Below, piece after piece: positions 44,233-58,400 of a stretch of DNA of 64,000 nt. The position numbers were made by a program, and so were the translations under genes. The notes below the pieces were generated by a model. That model did not search any database, had not been told where the DNA came from, and was given only the letters and a program-made list of their open reading frames with translations. Origin of the DNA: Candidula unifasciata (Eukaryota > Mollusca > Gastropoda > Stylommatophora > Geomitridae); NCBI GenBank assembly GCA_905116865.2, contig CAJHNH020000711.1, positions 114,501 to 178,500 on the forward strand, given 5' to 3'. How positions within the stretch are numbered: the first letter of the stretch is position 1; every line of letters starts with the position of its first letter.

Positions 44233-46447
44233 GAAGGGCTAGTTGCTCCGGCGACAATCCCCAGAGATCTCCATAAAAAGTTCACTCATGAACTGAACGC
44301 CGCAGCCGTAAAACGAACCCACGACATTCAGAGCATGAGGCAGATGGCTTGGCCACCGAGACCCCGGAGACCGGTTTATAAAAATTTGGATCCAGCACTG
44401 TATGCCTGATGTGGCAGTGGGTTGAAAAGAGCCCTTTTGCTAATACTCTTTATTTAGAAGCATTTAATGTGTCAACCAGTCATATTTCGCTGATTGGTCT
44501 ATAAACAGTATGCATCTGACACTATGCCTAATTCAGTATCTTTGGCATTATTCTTTTCTAGACCGTTCGGGTTAAAAGGGTTAAGGTAAGTTAATGTTGA
44601 TCTTTGAAATTACATGACCAAGGTGTTAGTGTGGACAGCTGCATTGTGGAGATAGTACCTGATCGATTGATGAGGCATGGTGGTTGTTGAACAGTAGCAT
44701 TTTGGAATTGTAATTACACATTATATTTTGCTATAATTTGTGGTATTGTTGTTGCAGCCTGCGCCACCAAGAGCGGCTATTGTTCCCCCCACCACTGCCG
44801 CCGCCGCCACCACCACCACTACGGCCATCATTAGTGGTGGAATGGACAAGAAAGTGGCCCAATCGACAGGGCTGAGATTACGAAACCTCCTAAAGTTGCC
44901 TAAAGCACACAAATGGGTGTGCTATGAATGGTTTTATTCCAACATTGATGCGTAAGTGTTTTTGTGACAGGTATGTCTTTTTCTCTCACTGTTTCTGAGA
45001 TCTACATAGTCAGTGGTGCGTGTAATCTTGTTTGCTGCAAGTCACCTTGGTGTGACGCGCTGGCCTGCGGGTATAAAGATCATTGGTTCAAGTCCTGATG
45101 GAGCCGGACTATTTTCGGTAATCACATTGGCTCACAGGTGGACCCAGCCTTGAATGGGTGCCAGGTAAAGTCCTGGTTAGTAAAGGCAAGCAGCATAATG
45201 TTTACCACATCGCCCACCGAGCGCCAGCTGGTCTATATAATGTATGTCTAGCCCTATAAAATGTTGTATACCCATTATTTTGTTGATGTCTCAGTTGACT
45301 CACTGAGGCATCAGCTATGGCCTTCAGGAATGGAAATAGTTAAGAAGGACTGGGTAACCCCCCCTTCCCTTTTCCATAAAAGAGACACCAGAAACCAGAT
45401 GGAGTACTGTATATGTCAGGATGGATCAGTGAAAAGTTACAGACATTCTAAATAGTCGCTAACTTTGTAAATTATTTTTTTCAGGCCCCTATTTTTGGGT
45501 GAAAACGATTTTTGCATCTGCTTAAGAGAGTCGTTCCCCCAGCTGAAATGCAAAAAATTGCGGCGTGTTGAATGGAACAAGATACGCAGACTTATGGGCA
45601 AGCCAAGAAGGTGAGTTCAGCATGTAATACATCACAGATTTTAATGTGCCGATTGATCTTCATAGATGTAGAAGAAGTAAGTACAGACCAGAGGACGGCT
45701 GACACAGATTGAAAACTTTTTTTTTTTTTTTTGTTGCAACTGCGTTGTGCCTGTTTGCTGCCAAGCTACAATATTTGCAACTTTCAGCTGACACGTGCGA
45801 CCTCATTGAGTAATTGTTGACTGGGTTAACTTTTGAACAATTTCATGGGACATAACTTAGCCTTGTTTGTGTGGTGTTCTCTTGATCCTTTTATCTACAG
45901 GTATTGCTCCTAGAGAATCTGTCCAGGGCAACTGCGTGTAGACTGGTCGGCTTCAAGGAAAGGCAGAGGAAGTTAATGGGCTTTCCCCGCCATCCAAGAA
46001 GGCTTCTATAAATGCAGAGCCAACACATGGACAAAAATGTACTCCTTGATTCTAGAAAGTGGATGGGACATCTTAAACCAGAGCATTCCTTCTATGTGTT
46101 CTGAGGCCCCATTTTGGTTGAGTTCCCCATGGAAGCAGAATCAGAATATTGACTAGGAATTCCGTCCTCAAGTGGACATCATCGAAAATTTCTATAAAAC
46201 AGAGATAGGGGCTGCTTTCCTACCTTTTGGCAGATCCAGCAAATACTGCTAGACCCTTCATTTGAAAGACCATTTAGTACTTGATGGTTGATGTCAAGAT
46301 CACTCCAGCAGCCTTTATTTTTCAGGACATTACCCAGTACCCTCATTGAATCTACAAAACCTGTATCAGTATTAAGATATGGATATTAGACCTTCTGACT
46401 GGCAGTTGAGAGCACCTAGCCACCATGCTAGAGTGCTGCCTCCCTCC

Positions 46448-46491
<44 letters not shown>

Positions 46492-49400
46492 CACCCCCCT
46501 GCTAAGAAATAAAATGCAAGAGAATAATCGTACATACAGTAACTTGTTAGAATAAATATGTTAAGTGCAGCATTCATTCAGTAGCATGTCCCTCGCGGAA
46601 CCTCGCTGCCATAACAACCCTCCGGAAAACCTTCCTATCATGAGCAAGATGTCCTGCGTCTGATACACCCATCTGGAGATCATCTGCCACATCCTGTACC
46701 CATCTTCTCCTTGGCCTTCCTCTTCCTCTCTTCCCAGGCATATACCCCTCCATTATTGTTCTCTCTAGACTTCCATGACGTTTCAAGTGACCAAAATATT
46801 TCAATTTTCTTTGTTTTATTGTCTTTTACTAGCCAACCCTCTTTATTCAGCTCTTGAAGTAGGATGCAGACCCAAGATATTACATTTTATATTCAAATGC
46901 ATTTATGCGCTGTTCCGCTTGTTTAGTAAGTGTCCAGGTCTCACAAGGCGTACAATTTGCTCTTAAAAATCTGACCTTTGTAATTCTATCTGTACAGTAT
47001 AATAATTTTTTCAGTGAAGCATTGTGAAAGATAAATACATTTTACATTGCTTGTTTTATGTTTTCTAGGTGCGGAGCATTTTTGGCTGGACGGAGAGAGA
47101 AAAGGATCAGAGAAAGATCAGGCAGCTACAACAGAGAAAGGCAACAGAGTTCAACTCTATCAAAGATTTGCCTGATGAAATTCCTCTTCACTTGGTTATT
47201 GGAACAAAAGTCACAGGTTGGTAAATTTTCTTCACCTGCTCATTTTCACTATAAATGTATTTTTTGTGTGTGTGTTTGTTCTATGTTGAAGTAGTTTGAA
47301 TTAATTCCTCTTCTTCTTCACGTTCACCAGCTGTAAACTCTGGCGGAAAGTTCTGGGTATTCCTTCACCTATGGATTTGAGTCTTGCTCCAGAACCTGAG
47401 TGTTGCATGCACACCCGTTAACAGATCTGCTTCATTTGTGTGTAGGCTGTTGGTTTCTTGCCTTTCAGGCAGATGCACTCTGACTTCAAAGGAAGCCCCC
47501 AGCTAGTCGACTCTTACAACATGCTTTTGGGAGGCGGTGAATCTGTTCTTGTATTTCCCACAATAGGGCCCTAGAACCCACACAAGGAGTTTACATTTAT
47601 TTATTTGTATGATGTTCCTGAAGTAATTAATGTGGAATTCAGCTTTCTCTGTGGTGTTTATATATTAATTTACAGTTTAAAGCTCAAACAATGGTTAATG
47701 TCTTCTTCTTCTTCTTCTTCTGCTTCTTCACTTCCTACAGTGACTCCATCTGTGTTTTAGAGGAAGATGTGAGGATCTTCTCTGTGCTGTTTCCAGTGTG
47801 TTGTATAAGTTAGTCTTTATTTTCTCATGGCTGGTCTTGATTCAGTCATTTTCCCTTTTGCATGGTCTTTCCCTTGCTCTATGTCCATTAAACTTCTTCA
47901 GCCAGTCTCGCTGTTTCAGTTGGTACTAGGGAATTCTCGTCAGATAGTCAAATCATCGCATCTTTAATAAACTTGTGGGTTTTGGTCCTAGCCTTCTTCT
48001 GATTTCTTCATTTTTAATTCTGTTCCCTTCTTGTTGCTCAGACAGCTCTTCTGAGTCTCATCTCTTTTGTTATGATTTTTGTCCTAAAATTTTTTTATTT
48101 GGATCCATCTTTGACTCTGGTAGCATACATTAGGCCCAGAAACAGTTGCCTTGGTGTAGAAAGGTATACTTCTGAGTGTCACAAGTGGTGTTTGTTGTCA
48201 CAATACCTGGTTTGCTTTAGCTCATCGTGTGTTGATTTTTCCTTCTGATTTTTGTTATAACTATTTTGTGAGATACATTATAATCCTCAAATGTTTCTGT
48301 TCATTCATTCACTTGGGTATTTCCATTTGTTTAGTTGGGTAAAGGGAGGAGAGAATTGTAATAAAAATGTATTGCCTAATTAAGAAGTTATAGAACAATT
48401 TGAAGGCCACAGGCACAAAAAGCATAATGATGCTTGAAAGAAATCAGTTTACTGGTAACTGACATCAGAAACTGAAGTACACCATGATGACAGCAAAGTT
48501 AGATAGGCAGGGAGAGACCAAGAGAGACAATTTGACATCGCAAGGAGGGACATCAAAATTGATTGGCAGTACACGAGACAGAAGTCTGAGGACAGACAAA
48601 ATCACATTGTGAGAAGAAAAATTATCCTTGTATGCTTAGGGGTCCCATTGTTTTAGGGAAAAACAAAAGACCCACTATCAGTGTTCAGATTACCTTCATC
48701 AGTTTTACTATTGTCATTTTTTTAAAATACTTATTTTATTATATATTTTTCATTTGATTCTACTCTCTATCTCAGTACCATTTATGGATCATTATCATTT
48801 GTTTTTCTATTTTTTTTTTCCTACTGGTATTACATTTTATCCATATTACTTTTGTGACTATTTTTCGAGTCTTCTTTTATTTTATTTTGTGTTATTTTAT
48901 TTTATTCATTCCACATCACCCTTTAAGAGGCGCTGGTGGTTGGAGTAGTCTCACATTTAATATAATTGAGTCAGTTCATGTTGAGAAAGACCCCGGCCGA
49001 AACGCTGATTTGTATTTCGTGTGCATGTTGTTCTGCTTCCGTGTTTCATTCAGGTTTTTAGTCACAGTTTACTGAATTAATTTCTTGCCTCCTAACGCAT
49101 GTTATAACAGTCGACTGAATAGGGGTGTTTTCTTCAAAGTCGGAGTGTATTTGCCTGAGAGGCAAGGAACCAAGTCTGTTAAGAAGTAAGCCAGAGCTGT
49201 AAAATTGGATGTGCATGCAAAACTCAGCTTCTGGAGCAAGACTAAAGCCCAGAAGTGGACAAACAACCAGAACTTTTCACTAGAGATTACAGCTGATGTA
49301 CATAAAGATGAAGAAGAAAAGTAGAATTAGGCAGTTAAATTCTGTTTGGTTCTTTAGAGCTGCAAATGAAACTACTGTGTATATCATTGTTTAGCAGTCT

Positions 49401-52400
49401 TTTTAGTGTTGCCTCAAAACTGCAAATGTTTGGTACATATGTTTGGATTTTTACTGGATTATGTTCAAACATCTTTTACTTTCCAATTTGTGAATAGTTC
49501 GACTTCGGAAACCACAGGATGGTTTGTTCACTGGTACGATTGCTGCCTTGGATACTGCTGACAATTCATATCGAGTGACATTTGATCGACCTGGGCTGGG
49601 CACTCACTCAATACCTGACTACGAAGTGTGGGTATGTACTTGTGAGGTTTTCATGGAGGCTTAGCTTGATGTACTTTCTAGCAGTCTCTTGGGAAAAGTA
49701 GGATTGTATGATGAAGGCAGTAAAGCAGGTGAGTGACAGCTGGCTGAATTGTCAAGAATGCTGAGCTGTCATTCTGGATTCCCAGGTTTTAGTCCTAGGT
49801 AAGATGGTGAATTTTTGTGTCTTGTGTACTTTCAGTCAGTTCTTTCACAGATCTTCCATAGCTGTGTGGCATTGGTAGTTATGTATATCCACAGCCTTCT
49901 GTCTCGTATACTTTCACTTCTGACACAAATGAACTTTGCTACCATGAGGTCAAACTGTCTAGCATCTTCTCTTTCAGTCTCCCTCTGCCTCTTTTCCCAT
50001 CATCACGATGTACTCCAGTTTTCTCCTTTTCGTAACATGACCAAAGAATATAGGTTGCACAGACATGACTTTTGAAGCCAAGGCCAATTTTGAAGAAGAA
50101 AATCTGCCTTGATGTGGATTTGAACTGCAAACCTTTAGGCAGACAACAGGTGTCTAGCCACTACGCTGCTGCGGCTTCCCGATGCATGTGTGGGATCATT
50201 TAATAATCAGTAAAAGTCTATAGGCGTGCTAACAGTAATCAGATCTGATACAGGAATGAGGTGCCCAAGAAAAAGATGGATATTTGACATTAAAGACTGT
50301 TGTCCTCCCACACAGAATGGCAGTAGCAAGATGGATAGTTCACACTAAAGACCGTTGTTTCCTACACAGAATGGCAGTAGCAAGATGGATATTTGACACT
50401 AAAGACCGTTGTCCTCCCACACAGAATGGCAGTAGCAAGATGGATATTTGACACTAAAGACCGTTGTCTCCCACACAGAATGGCAGTAGCAAGATGGATA
50501 TTTGACACTAAAGACCGTTGTCTCCCACACAGAATGGCAGTAGCAAGATGGATATTTGACATTAAAGACTGTTGTCCTCCCACACAGAATGGCAGTAGCA
50601 AGATGGATATTTGACATTAAAGGCCGTTGTCTCCCACACAGAATGGCAGTAGCAAGATGGATATTTGACATTAAAGACTGTTGTCCTCCCACACAGAATG
50701 GCAGTAGCAAGATGGATATTTGACATTAAAGACTGTTGTCCTCCCACACAGAATGGCAGTAGCAAGATGGATATTTGACATTAAAGACTGTTGTCCTCCC
50801 ACACAGAATGGCAGTAGCAAGATGGATATTTGACATTAAAGACTGTTGTCCTCCCACACAGAATGGCAGTAGCAAGATGGATATTTGACATTAAAGGCCG
50901 TTGTCCTCCCACACAGAATGGCAGTAGCAAGATGGATATTTGACATTAAAGACTGTTGTCCTCCCACACAGAATGGCAGTAGCAAGATGGATATTTGACA
51001 TTAAAGACTGTTGTCCTCCCACACAGAATGGCAGTAGCAAGATGGATATTTGACATTAAAGGCCGTTGTCCTCCCACACAGAATAGCAGTAGCAAGATGG
51101 ATATTTGACATTAAAGACTGTTGTCCTCCCACACAGAATGGCAGTAGCAAGATGGATATTTGACATTAAGGACTGTTGTCCTCCCACACAGAATGGCAGT
51201 AGCAAGATGGATATTTGACACTAAAGACCGTTGTCTCCCACACAGAATGGCAGTAGCAAGATGGATATTTGACACTAAAGACCGTTGTCTCCCACACAGA
51301 ATGGCAGTAGCAAGATGGATATTTGACATTAAAGATTGTTGTTCTGCCACACAGAATGGCAGAAGCAAGATGGATATTTGACACTAAAGGCCGTTGTCCT
51401 CCCACACAGAATAGCAGTAGCAAGATGGATTTTTGACTTTAAAGACTGTTGTCTCCCACACAGAATGGCTTAGCAAGTGGCACTCATTGTACAACTATTT
51501 TTTGTTCTCATGATGCTTGATAGTAAAAGTAGATGGTGGTGTCAGTGATAATTACTTTTTAGTTGTAAATTTTAAATCTGCGTTATAAAAAAAAATTAAA
51601 TAAAAAAAATCTGCGTGCTGATAATGCATACACAGAAGAAAAAAGAGATAGATGCATGTTTATTCTTTTCGTGCATCCAAACAGAGTGAGGAACCTCCTG
51701 ACACTATCTCCATCTCATCATTTCAAGAGAAGCCAAAACGTCAGCCTACCAAACAGACCTTTCACAACGCTCCACCCAAGTTTATACCTGGCCATGTTTC
51801 ACCAAGTTCATCTTCATTTGTAAGTTGAGTGTAAACGCCTTAAGAGAAATTTATGTTGTCTTTCATTTGCAAAGCAAAGTTTTTGTCTCACTACTGCAGA
51901 TGTGATTACACACAATAAACAAAGAAGAAGCAAACAATAGATTGCACAATTTTTTACCTGGCTATTTCGATGTATCTCGTCGGGTGTATACTACAGTAAC
52001 AATTGATTAAAGTGGAGCACATAAATGAATCCTTCGAACTGAAACACAAAGTCATAACTACATTCAAAATGAATGTTGCACAAAAACCCCAAGCTTATAA
52101 ATAGGTTCCCCTGGGGTCTTTCCATGGTCAGCCTATAAACATGTTCCCTAGGGGTCTCTCCGCGGTCAGCCTATAAACATGTTCCCTAGGGGTCTCTCCA
52201 CAGTCAGCCTATAAACATGTTCCCTAGGGGTCTCTCCACAGTCAGCCCATAAACATGTTCCCTAGAGGTCTCTCCACAGTCAGCCTATAAACATGTTCCC
52301 TAGGGGTCTCTCCACAGTCAGCCTATAAACATGTTCCCTAGGGGTCTCTCCACAGTCAGCCTATAAACAGGTTCCCTAGGGGTCTCTCCGCGGTCAGCCT

Positions 52401-55400
52401 AGATACAGGTTTGTTTGAGAGCCTGTCGACGGTCAGTCTAGAAGCAGGTTCCCAGGGGCCTCACCACCGTTAGCCTAGAAACAGGTTCCCCAGGGGCCTC
52501 TCCACCGTCAGCCTAGAAACAGGTTTCTCAGGGGCCTCTCCACCGTCAGCGTAGATACAGGTTCCCCAGCGGCCCCGCCAGCATAGATATGATCCACATG
52601 TCTTTCGAAGTCAAGATGCATCTGCCTGAGAGGCAAGGAACCAACAGTCTGCACACAAATAAGTCAGAGCTGCAAAATTAGTGTGCAAACAAAAAAAATG
52701 TCCTGAAGTAAGATCAAAGTCCAAAAGTAGATGGACAGCCAGGAGTGTCTGCCAGAGTTTACAGCTGCTGAAGACAAAGAAGAATAAAATATTACACTGG
52801 TGGCCCCCTTTACTCGAGATCTACCTCTTTATGTCTGCTTGAAAATATTCTGTCCTTACTTCTGTGGTCTCTTATGTGTGCACAAATGTACACAATATGT
52901 TGCAGACATAGGTTTTATAACCAAGCCATTCCAACACAGAAAAACATCTCATCATCTTGAGTTTTTAACTACTGCTGCAATGGATTATTAATTCATTGTG
53001 TAATATACAAATGAAACATTTTAATTGAAAGGAATGTGTCAAGTAATAGTTGTTAGAATATTGATTAAAATTGTTACCTCTTGAAATTATTGTGGAGAAA
53101 AAGTAGTTGACATTTTTGTTTGTGCTACTTGTATTAGGTGAAATGTTAACAATATTTTTTTCTTGCTAATTTTTGGTTATTAGGTGGTCTAGGACTTCTG
53201 TATTTAATGTAGAATTCTGTTTTACTATCATGGATTTTGTAGTTTTGTTGTTATTGCTAAAAATATAACACTGTTATACTGCTGTTTGACGTTCTTTGCT
53301 CTTTATGTTGTCATTTTTCACAGCAAACTGGTGGAGATGTATCAATCAGGCCTGCAGTAAGTACCCATATTTTTCTTCAATTTCTTATTGCACATCAGTG
53401 TCATGTTTTTAATTTTTCTAGAATATTATTAAGTACATCTTTAATTTGCAGTCTTGAATTTTAGCTTACTGCATGAATGGACAAGGATCAAGTTGATGCT
53501 TTTCCTAAGTGGTTTTGTTTAAGTGAATTTTATGCTTTGTATCATCATCATCATCAGGTGCCTTGCCGGCTGGCGTGGACGATCATGCCTCTCCATAATC
53601 CACGATCTCCTGCAGCATGTATTAGTTCGTGTGCTGACACACCTCCATGTCATGCAACAAGATTGTCAAGAATCTTCTCTCGTTGTCTTCCTCTATCCCT
53701 CCTTCCACAGATCTTTCCAATGGTTACAACATGATTTATTTTTCCTCTTCTCATAACATGGCTGAAAAATGATGACTGTCTCCTTCTGATGTCTTTGATA
53801 AGTTTTCTTCGGGCTCCCGCCTCTTTCAAAACCTCTTGGTTGCTCTTTTTGGCTGGCTGTCCAAGGTATTCTAAGCATTCTTCTGTAAAACCACATCTCC
53901 GAGGCCTCAAGAAATTGTTTGGCCTGCCTACCGATTGTCCAGGATTCACAGCCAAATGTTAAAACTGGATGTATGTAGCAAGCAAGAATTCTTTTTCTAA
54001 CTCTCAATGCTTTGTATATAAATCAATAAAAGAGCTGAGAATCAAGGAAGATTGGTTCGAAAATAGCATCTGATTTCAGAAACTGAAATATTGTGGCCAT
54101 ATAAAACACCACAGTGGGTTGGAAAGAACGGTAGACGTGGGCATGATACTTCGAAAGAGGGGCAGGATATTAAAAACACCTTGGGTAGGAAGGTGCAGGA
54201 GAGCTGATGAGAGACCAAGTCTCTTTTAGGCAGGCTGTGACGTGAGCTCTGTAAAAGGCCTGCTATATGATGATGATAAGTCAATAGATATATAAAGGAG
54301 ATGTAACTGGAGATTTTATGTTGCTGTTGTTGACCCATACTCTGATGAAATTGATGCTTAGTCTAGCATTATTTAGTGTTAAGAGTATGAAATTAAGGCT
54401 TACTCTGGCATTATTTGATGATAAAGGTATGAAATTGATGCTTACTTTAGCAATACTTGATGATAAGAGTATGAAATTGATGCTCACTGTAGTATTCTCT
54501 TATGTCAAGACTATTAAATCGCTGATTACCCTGTTTTTCTCTGATGGTAAGATTGTAAAATTGACACATACCCTGTCCTTCTTTGATTGTGAAATTGATG
54601 CTTACACTAGTAAGATTATGAAATTGACTCTATCCCTATTGATTTTCTTCACCATTATAAATTGTCCCACTAGTATCCTCCTCCAGAAGGTGCGGAGGCC
54701 CAGTCACCTTTCAAAGGAAAACTAGTGAGCCTGGAGGGAGGTACATATGGGGGTTTCCCAATCAAGTTTCTTGTGTTAGTGGTAAGTGTGACCTGTCAGT
54801 GTTGTATAAGTGGTGTAAATCACCTGTCAGTGTTGTGTGTGTGGGGAAAGTCACCTGATACTTTTGTGAAAGTCACTTGTCAGGGTTGTTGTCAAGAACC
54901 TAAATGTCTTGGGTTCAATTCCATTGGCTACGCTGTAGGCTAATGACAGAAAAACACTGCTGACAAACACACCCAAGCCAAACACTGGTTGAAACACAAA
55001 CACAATTTTTATTATCAAAAGAAACGAAGTAGGCAGTGAACCCCTCAGAAGGGGTGGTGCTTCTTATTCTCAAACCAGACCGCTTCTAACTTTAAAATCG
55101 CTTAGAGGCACTTTTTTTACGTTCATGAGATAAGCTCTGAGCTACTACCACACTCCTGTGCAGCGATAACTCAACCCGCTGTCTCCTGATGCTAAAGACG
55201 CTATGGCACACGCCACGTCTGCGCTAGAGGTGCGTCGAGCCATGCTAATGCCACAAACAATGCATGGTCTGGCTTATCGTAAAGAGTTATAACTACTGAC
55301 AAAGTCTAGCTACTACCCTAAATCTAATGCTAATTGAGGTCTAAATGGAACACAAATTATCTACCATGTAACGTGTTAAATACATTTAATCACACTACAA

Positions 55401-58400
55401 ACAGTACGCATTACAGCTTATAACTCCGATGGTTTCGTTCAGTTCACCCACGTTTCTACGTGTGTATACATGTACTGAGTTTAGCTAAGGGTCGCAGGGT
55501 CTATTGTGGGATCCATCATCATCATACTGAACTATCCCATAACCAGAACGACCCCTGACAGTTGTGTATGGTAAAAGTCACCTGTCAGTGTTGTGTATAT
55601 GGTGAATGTCTGACCTGTCAGTGATGTGTATGTGGAGAAAGTCACCTGTCAGTGTTATGTATATGATGCAAGTCTGACTTGTCAGTGTTGTGTATGTTGG
55701 GAAAGTCTGACCTCTCAGTGTTATGTGTGTGGTTAAAGTCAATACATGTCAATATTGTGTGTATGGTCAAATCACTTGCCACTGTTTTGAATGAGGTGAA
55801 AGTAACCTGTGAGTGTTTTGTATAAGGTAAAAGTCACTTTTCAGTGTCTTGTTTTTGGTGAGAGTTACTTTTAAGTGGTAAGTATGTGGTGAAAGTCACT
55901 TGTCATTCCTATGAAGTTGCATTTTTCGATATTTGACGAGAGGAAATAACAGTCTGCAGACAGTTGAGCTGAAAATTCAGAACAGGTTTGTATGCAAAGC
56001 TCAAGTCGTGGAACGAAACCAAAGTCCAAAAGTGGACAAACAACAAGGAATTTTTGCCAGAGCTCACAGCAGGCGAATGCAAAGAAGACAATCTGGGCAA
56101 CAACAAAAATGAATGAGCAGCAAGTGCACTGCATTCAAACTTCATTGTAAAAATGGCGATTGATGAGATCTATAATTGATTTGTTTCTCTCTTTTTTTTT
56201 TTTTTTTTAGGAAAGTTTTTATATAGCTGGTTTGCATTTACAATAACAGTTTAAACTTGGTCCAATTCACAGACACGATTATCCAAAATTCTTCAAGTAA
56301 AGAAGGACTGGATAAACCAGCTAAGTGATATGAACACGGCAGCAGAAAAGAAGGTACATCCGTGTAAATGTGTATGAACTCTTTGTTGCTCTCTTTCCTG
56401 AATAAACCATCTTTGTCTTTTGAGAGACTTCCGGCCAGAACAGCAGGCAACGGGCTAACCGCTGTTGCTATGAGAAGTTATTTGTTTCTGGCTAGGTTTT
56501 CCTGATGAAAATAATCTATTCTTGGACTGGAAGTCCAAAGGTTCTATTGCCCGGCTACTGAGTTAACAGTGCTTGGTGCGAAACTGTGAGCTGTGGATTT
56601 AACAGGGAATTTTGTGTGTGTGTGTGCCTGTGGCATGTTGTTGGCTGCACTAAAATGGTCGGTGGCTGATTACATAAAAAAGGGTGTGTACTTTTGTGGG
56701 TGTGATGTCAGCTTTTGTGCTTGACCGTTTGTGCCAGTAGTGAGATGCAGTTCTAGTGTTAGTGTTGGGACATCTGATGGCTTATGCATTTTTACTTTGC
56801 CTGTGAAAGTAAAAGATTTTGATAAGACTGACGAGTTTTTCACTAGTTTTAAAATGGGACAGTGAAGAAAATTTGTGCGACACTGCCACACGAATGGAGC
56901 AGTTTTGGTGCAACCCATCTGTAGTCATGCTGGAACCTCGACTAACTCTTTATGTGGTATATTATGTTGACCATGCTGCTTGTAAGGAAATGGTTTCTAG
57001 GATAACTACACAGAGGTAAAGGTGGATCTTGACTGTTTGGCTCCTGGTACGCCACCACATATGGTGATGCCTGTCTACATTCAAGGTATTGTCCAGCTGG
57101 AGACTACTGTTGTGTTATCTTGCTTTCTACCCTTTCCTGCATTCCTGCTTTCTTCTGTGAATCATTTTTATGTCAAGACACAATGTGAATTTTGTAAAAT
57201 TTGAAACTCCATATTCTCTGTAATAACCCCTATTTAATTCATCTTCACAGCGTTCATTTCAAGAGCCCATCACTCTAGAGTTCCAAAAGACATATGCAGG
57301 CATTGTCTTAGAGCTGGAGAAACTCAACAAGGATTTGAATGAGTACCTCAACGGTGTACAAACCTACTGCTTAGATGTAAGTCTTATGTTTTCATGGACA
57401 GGGGGTATTTTAATTTGGTGAATTCCTTTAATAATTAAACTACATGCTCTTCTACATTTCCCACATCTGAATAAGAAAGACAGTCTGCATTCTTCCGTCT
57501 TGTCGTGAATTGTATGACTGGTTTCATCGCCAGCCTTCTTCTAATTTCTTATTCTTCTTTTGACTCCAGCAGCTCTCTTAAGACATCTAATCTTTTTGTT
57601 TATGATTTTGCATTTATTGGTTGTAGTAAAGGTCTATGTTTGATACTAGTTACATAGAGTTGGACAAACAGTAGTTCTAATTAAATTTGCCTTCGTAGAC
57701 AATTGGTCCTTCTGTGTGTCAAAAGTGTTATGAATGTTGGGAGAGACTTTTATTAAAGTTTATTCTGATTGTAGTCATGTGCAAAACTGCTCTGTTTGAA
57801 GTAAACACAGCTGTTTTTTTGTTTCAATTATTGGATGCACTTGCCCATTTAAAGTAGAGGACCCTATTCCACATCTTCAGGTGTATTGTGCATATAGTTC
57901 TAGACAGTTTTTTATAGATCGTTCCGACTGCCTTTGCTTCCCAGGTCTTTACTTTACTCATTTAAGCCAGGGTCACATGGGAGCTGAGATCATTTATGAA
58001 AAAAGTCTGGCTTCATTCCCATTTGAGCTGACACGCTTCAGATCTGCAAGCGAATGTCTAGTAACTGCACCGCAGCCGCTTGTTTCCTCTCAGTGTGTCC
58101 TCTATGTCTTATAACTGTTGTTACCAGTGGTTGCCCAGGCACTTCTCTTATTTCTTCGCCCCTCTTAAATTCATCCCTTTTTATGTTCAACATATTCCTC
58201 AAGCAGAAGATAGGGAAATTAACTAGTTCTCAGAGACACTGAATGCAGAACGTGTTGCAGCTTCGTATCTAATGATTTGTTGATTTTCAATGAAAACACA
58301 GATTGCACCAGAACAGGGAGTTGCACCTACAGAACCCCCATCAGAAATCCGAAGAAAATGTGATGAAGAAGCTGAAGAGACAGTGGCCAGGATATGTAGG

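Noticed and set aside
46574..46804. Functional small gene on the minus strand
   Set aside because: The open frame is a LINE reverse-transcriptase tail, recognisable by GRPRRRW and FGHLKRH motifs.
50399..50710. 103-codon minus-strand frame, and similar ones to 51423
   Set aside because: Translation of the 54-55 bp minisatellite in repeating frames, with no sign of coding selection.
50272..51476. Array of regular repeats, possible CRISPR
   Set aside because: Units are contiguous with no unique spacers, and the host is an animal. The same applies to 3552-5360, 13747-15865, 42026-42547 and 52092-52575.
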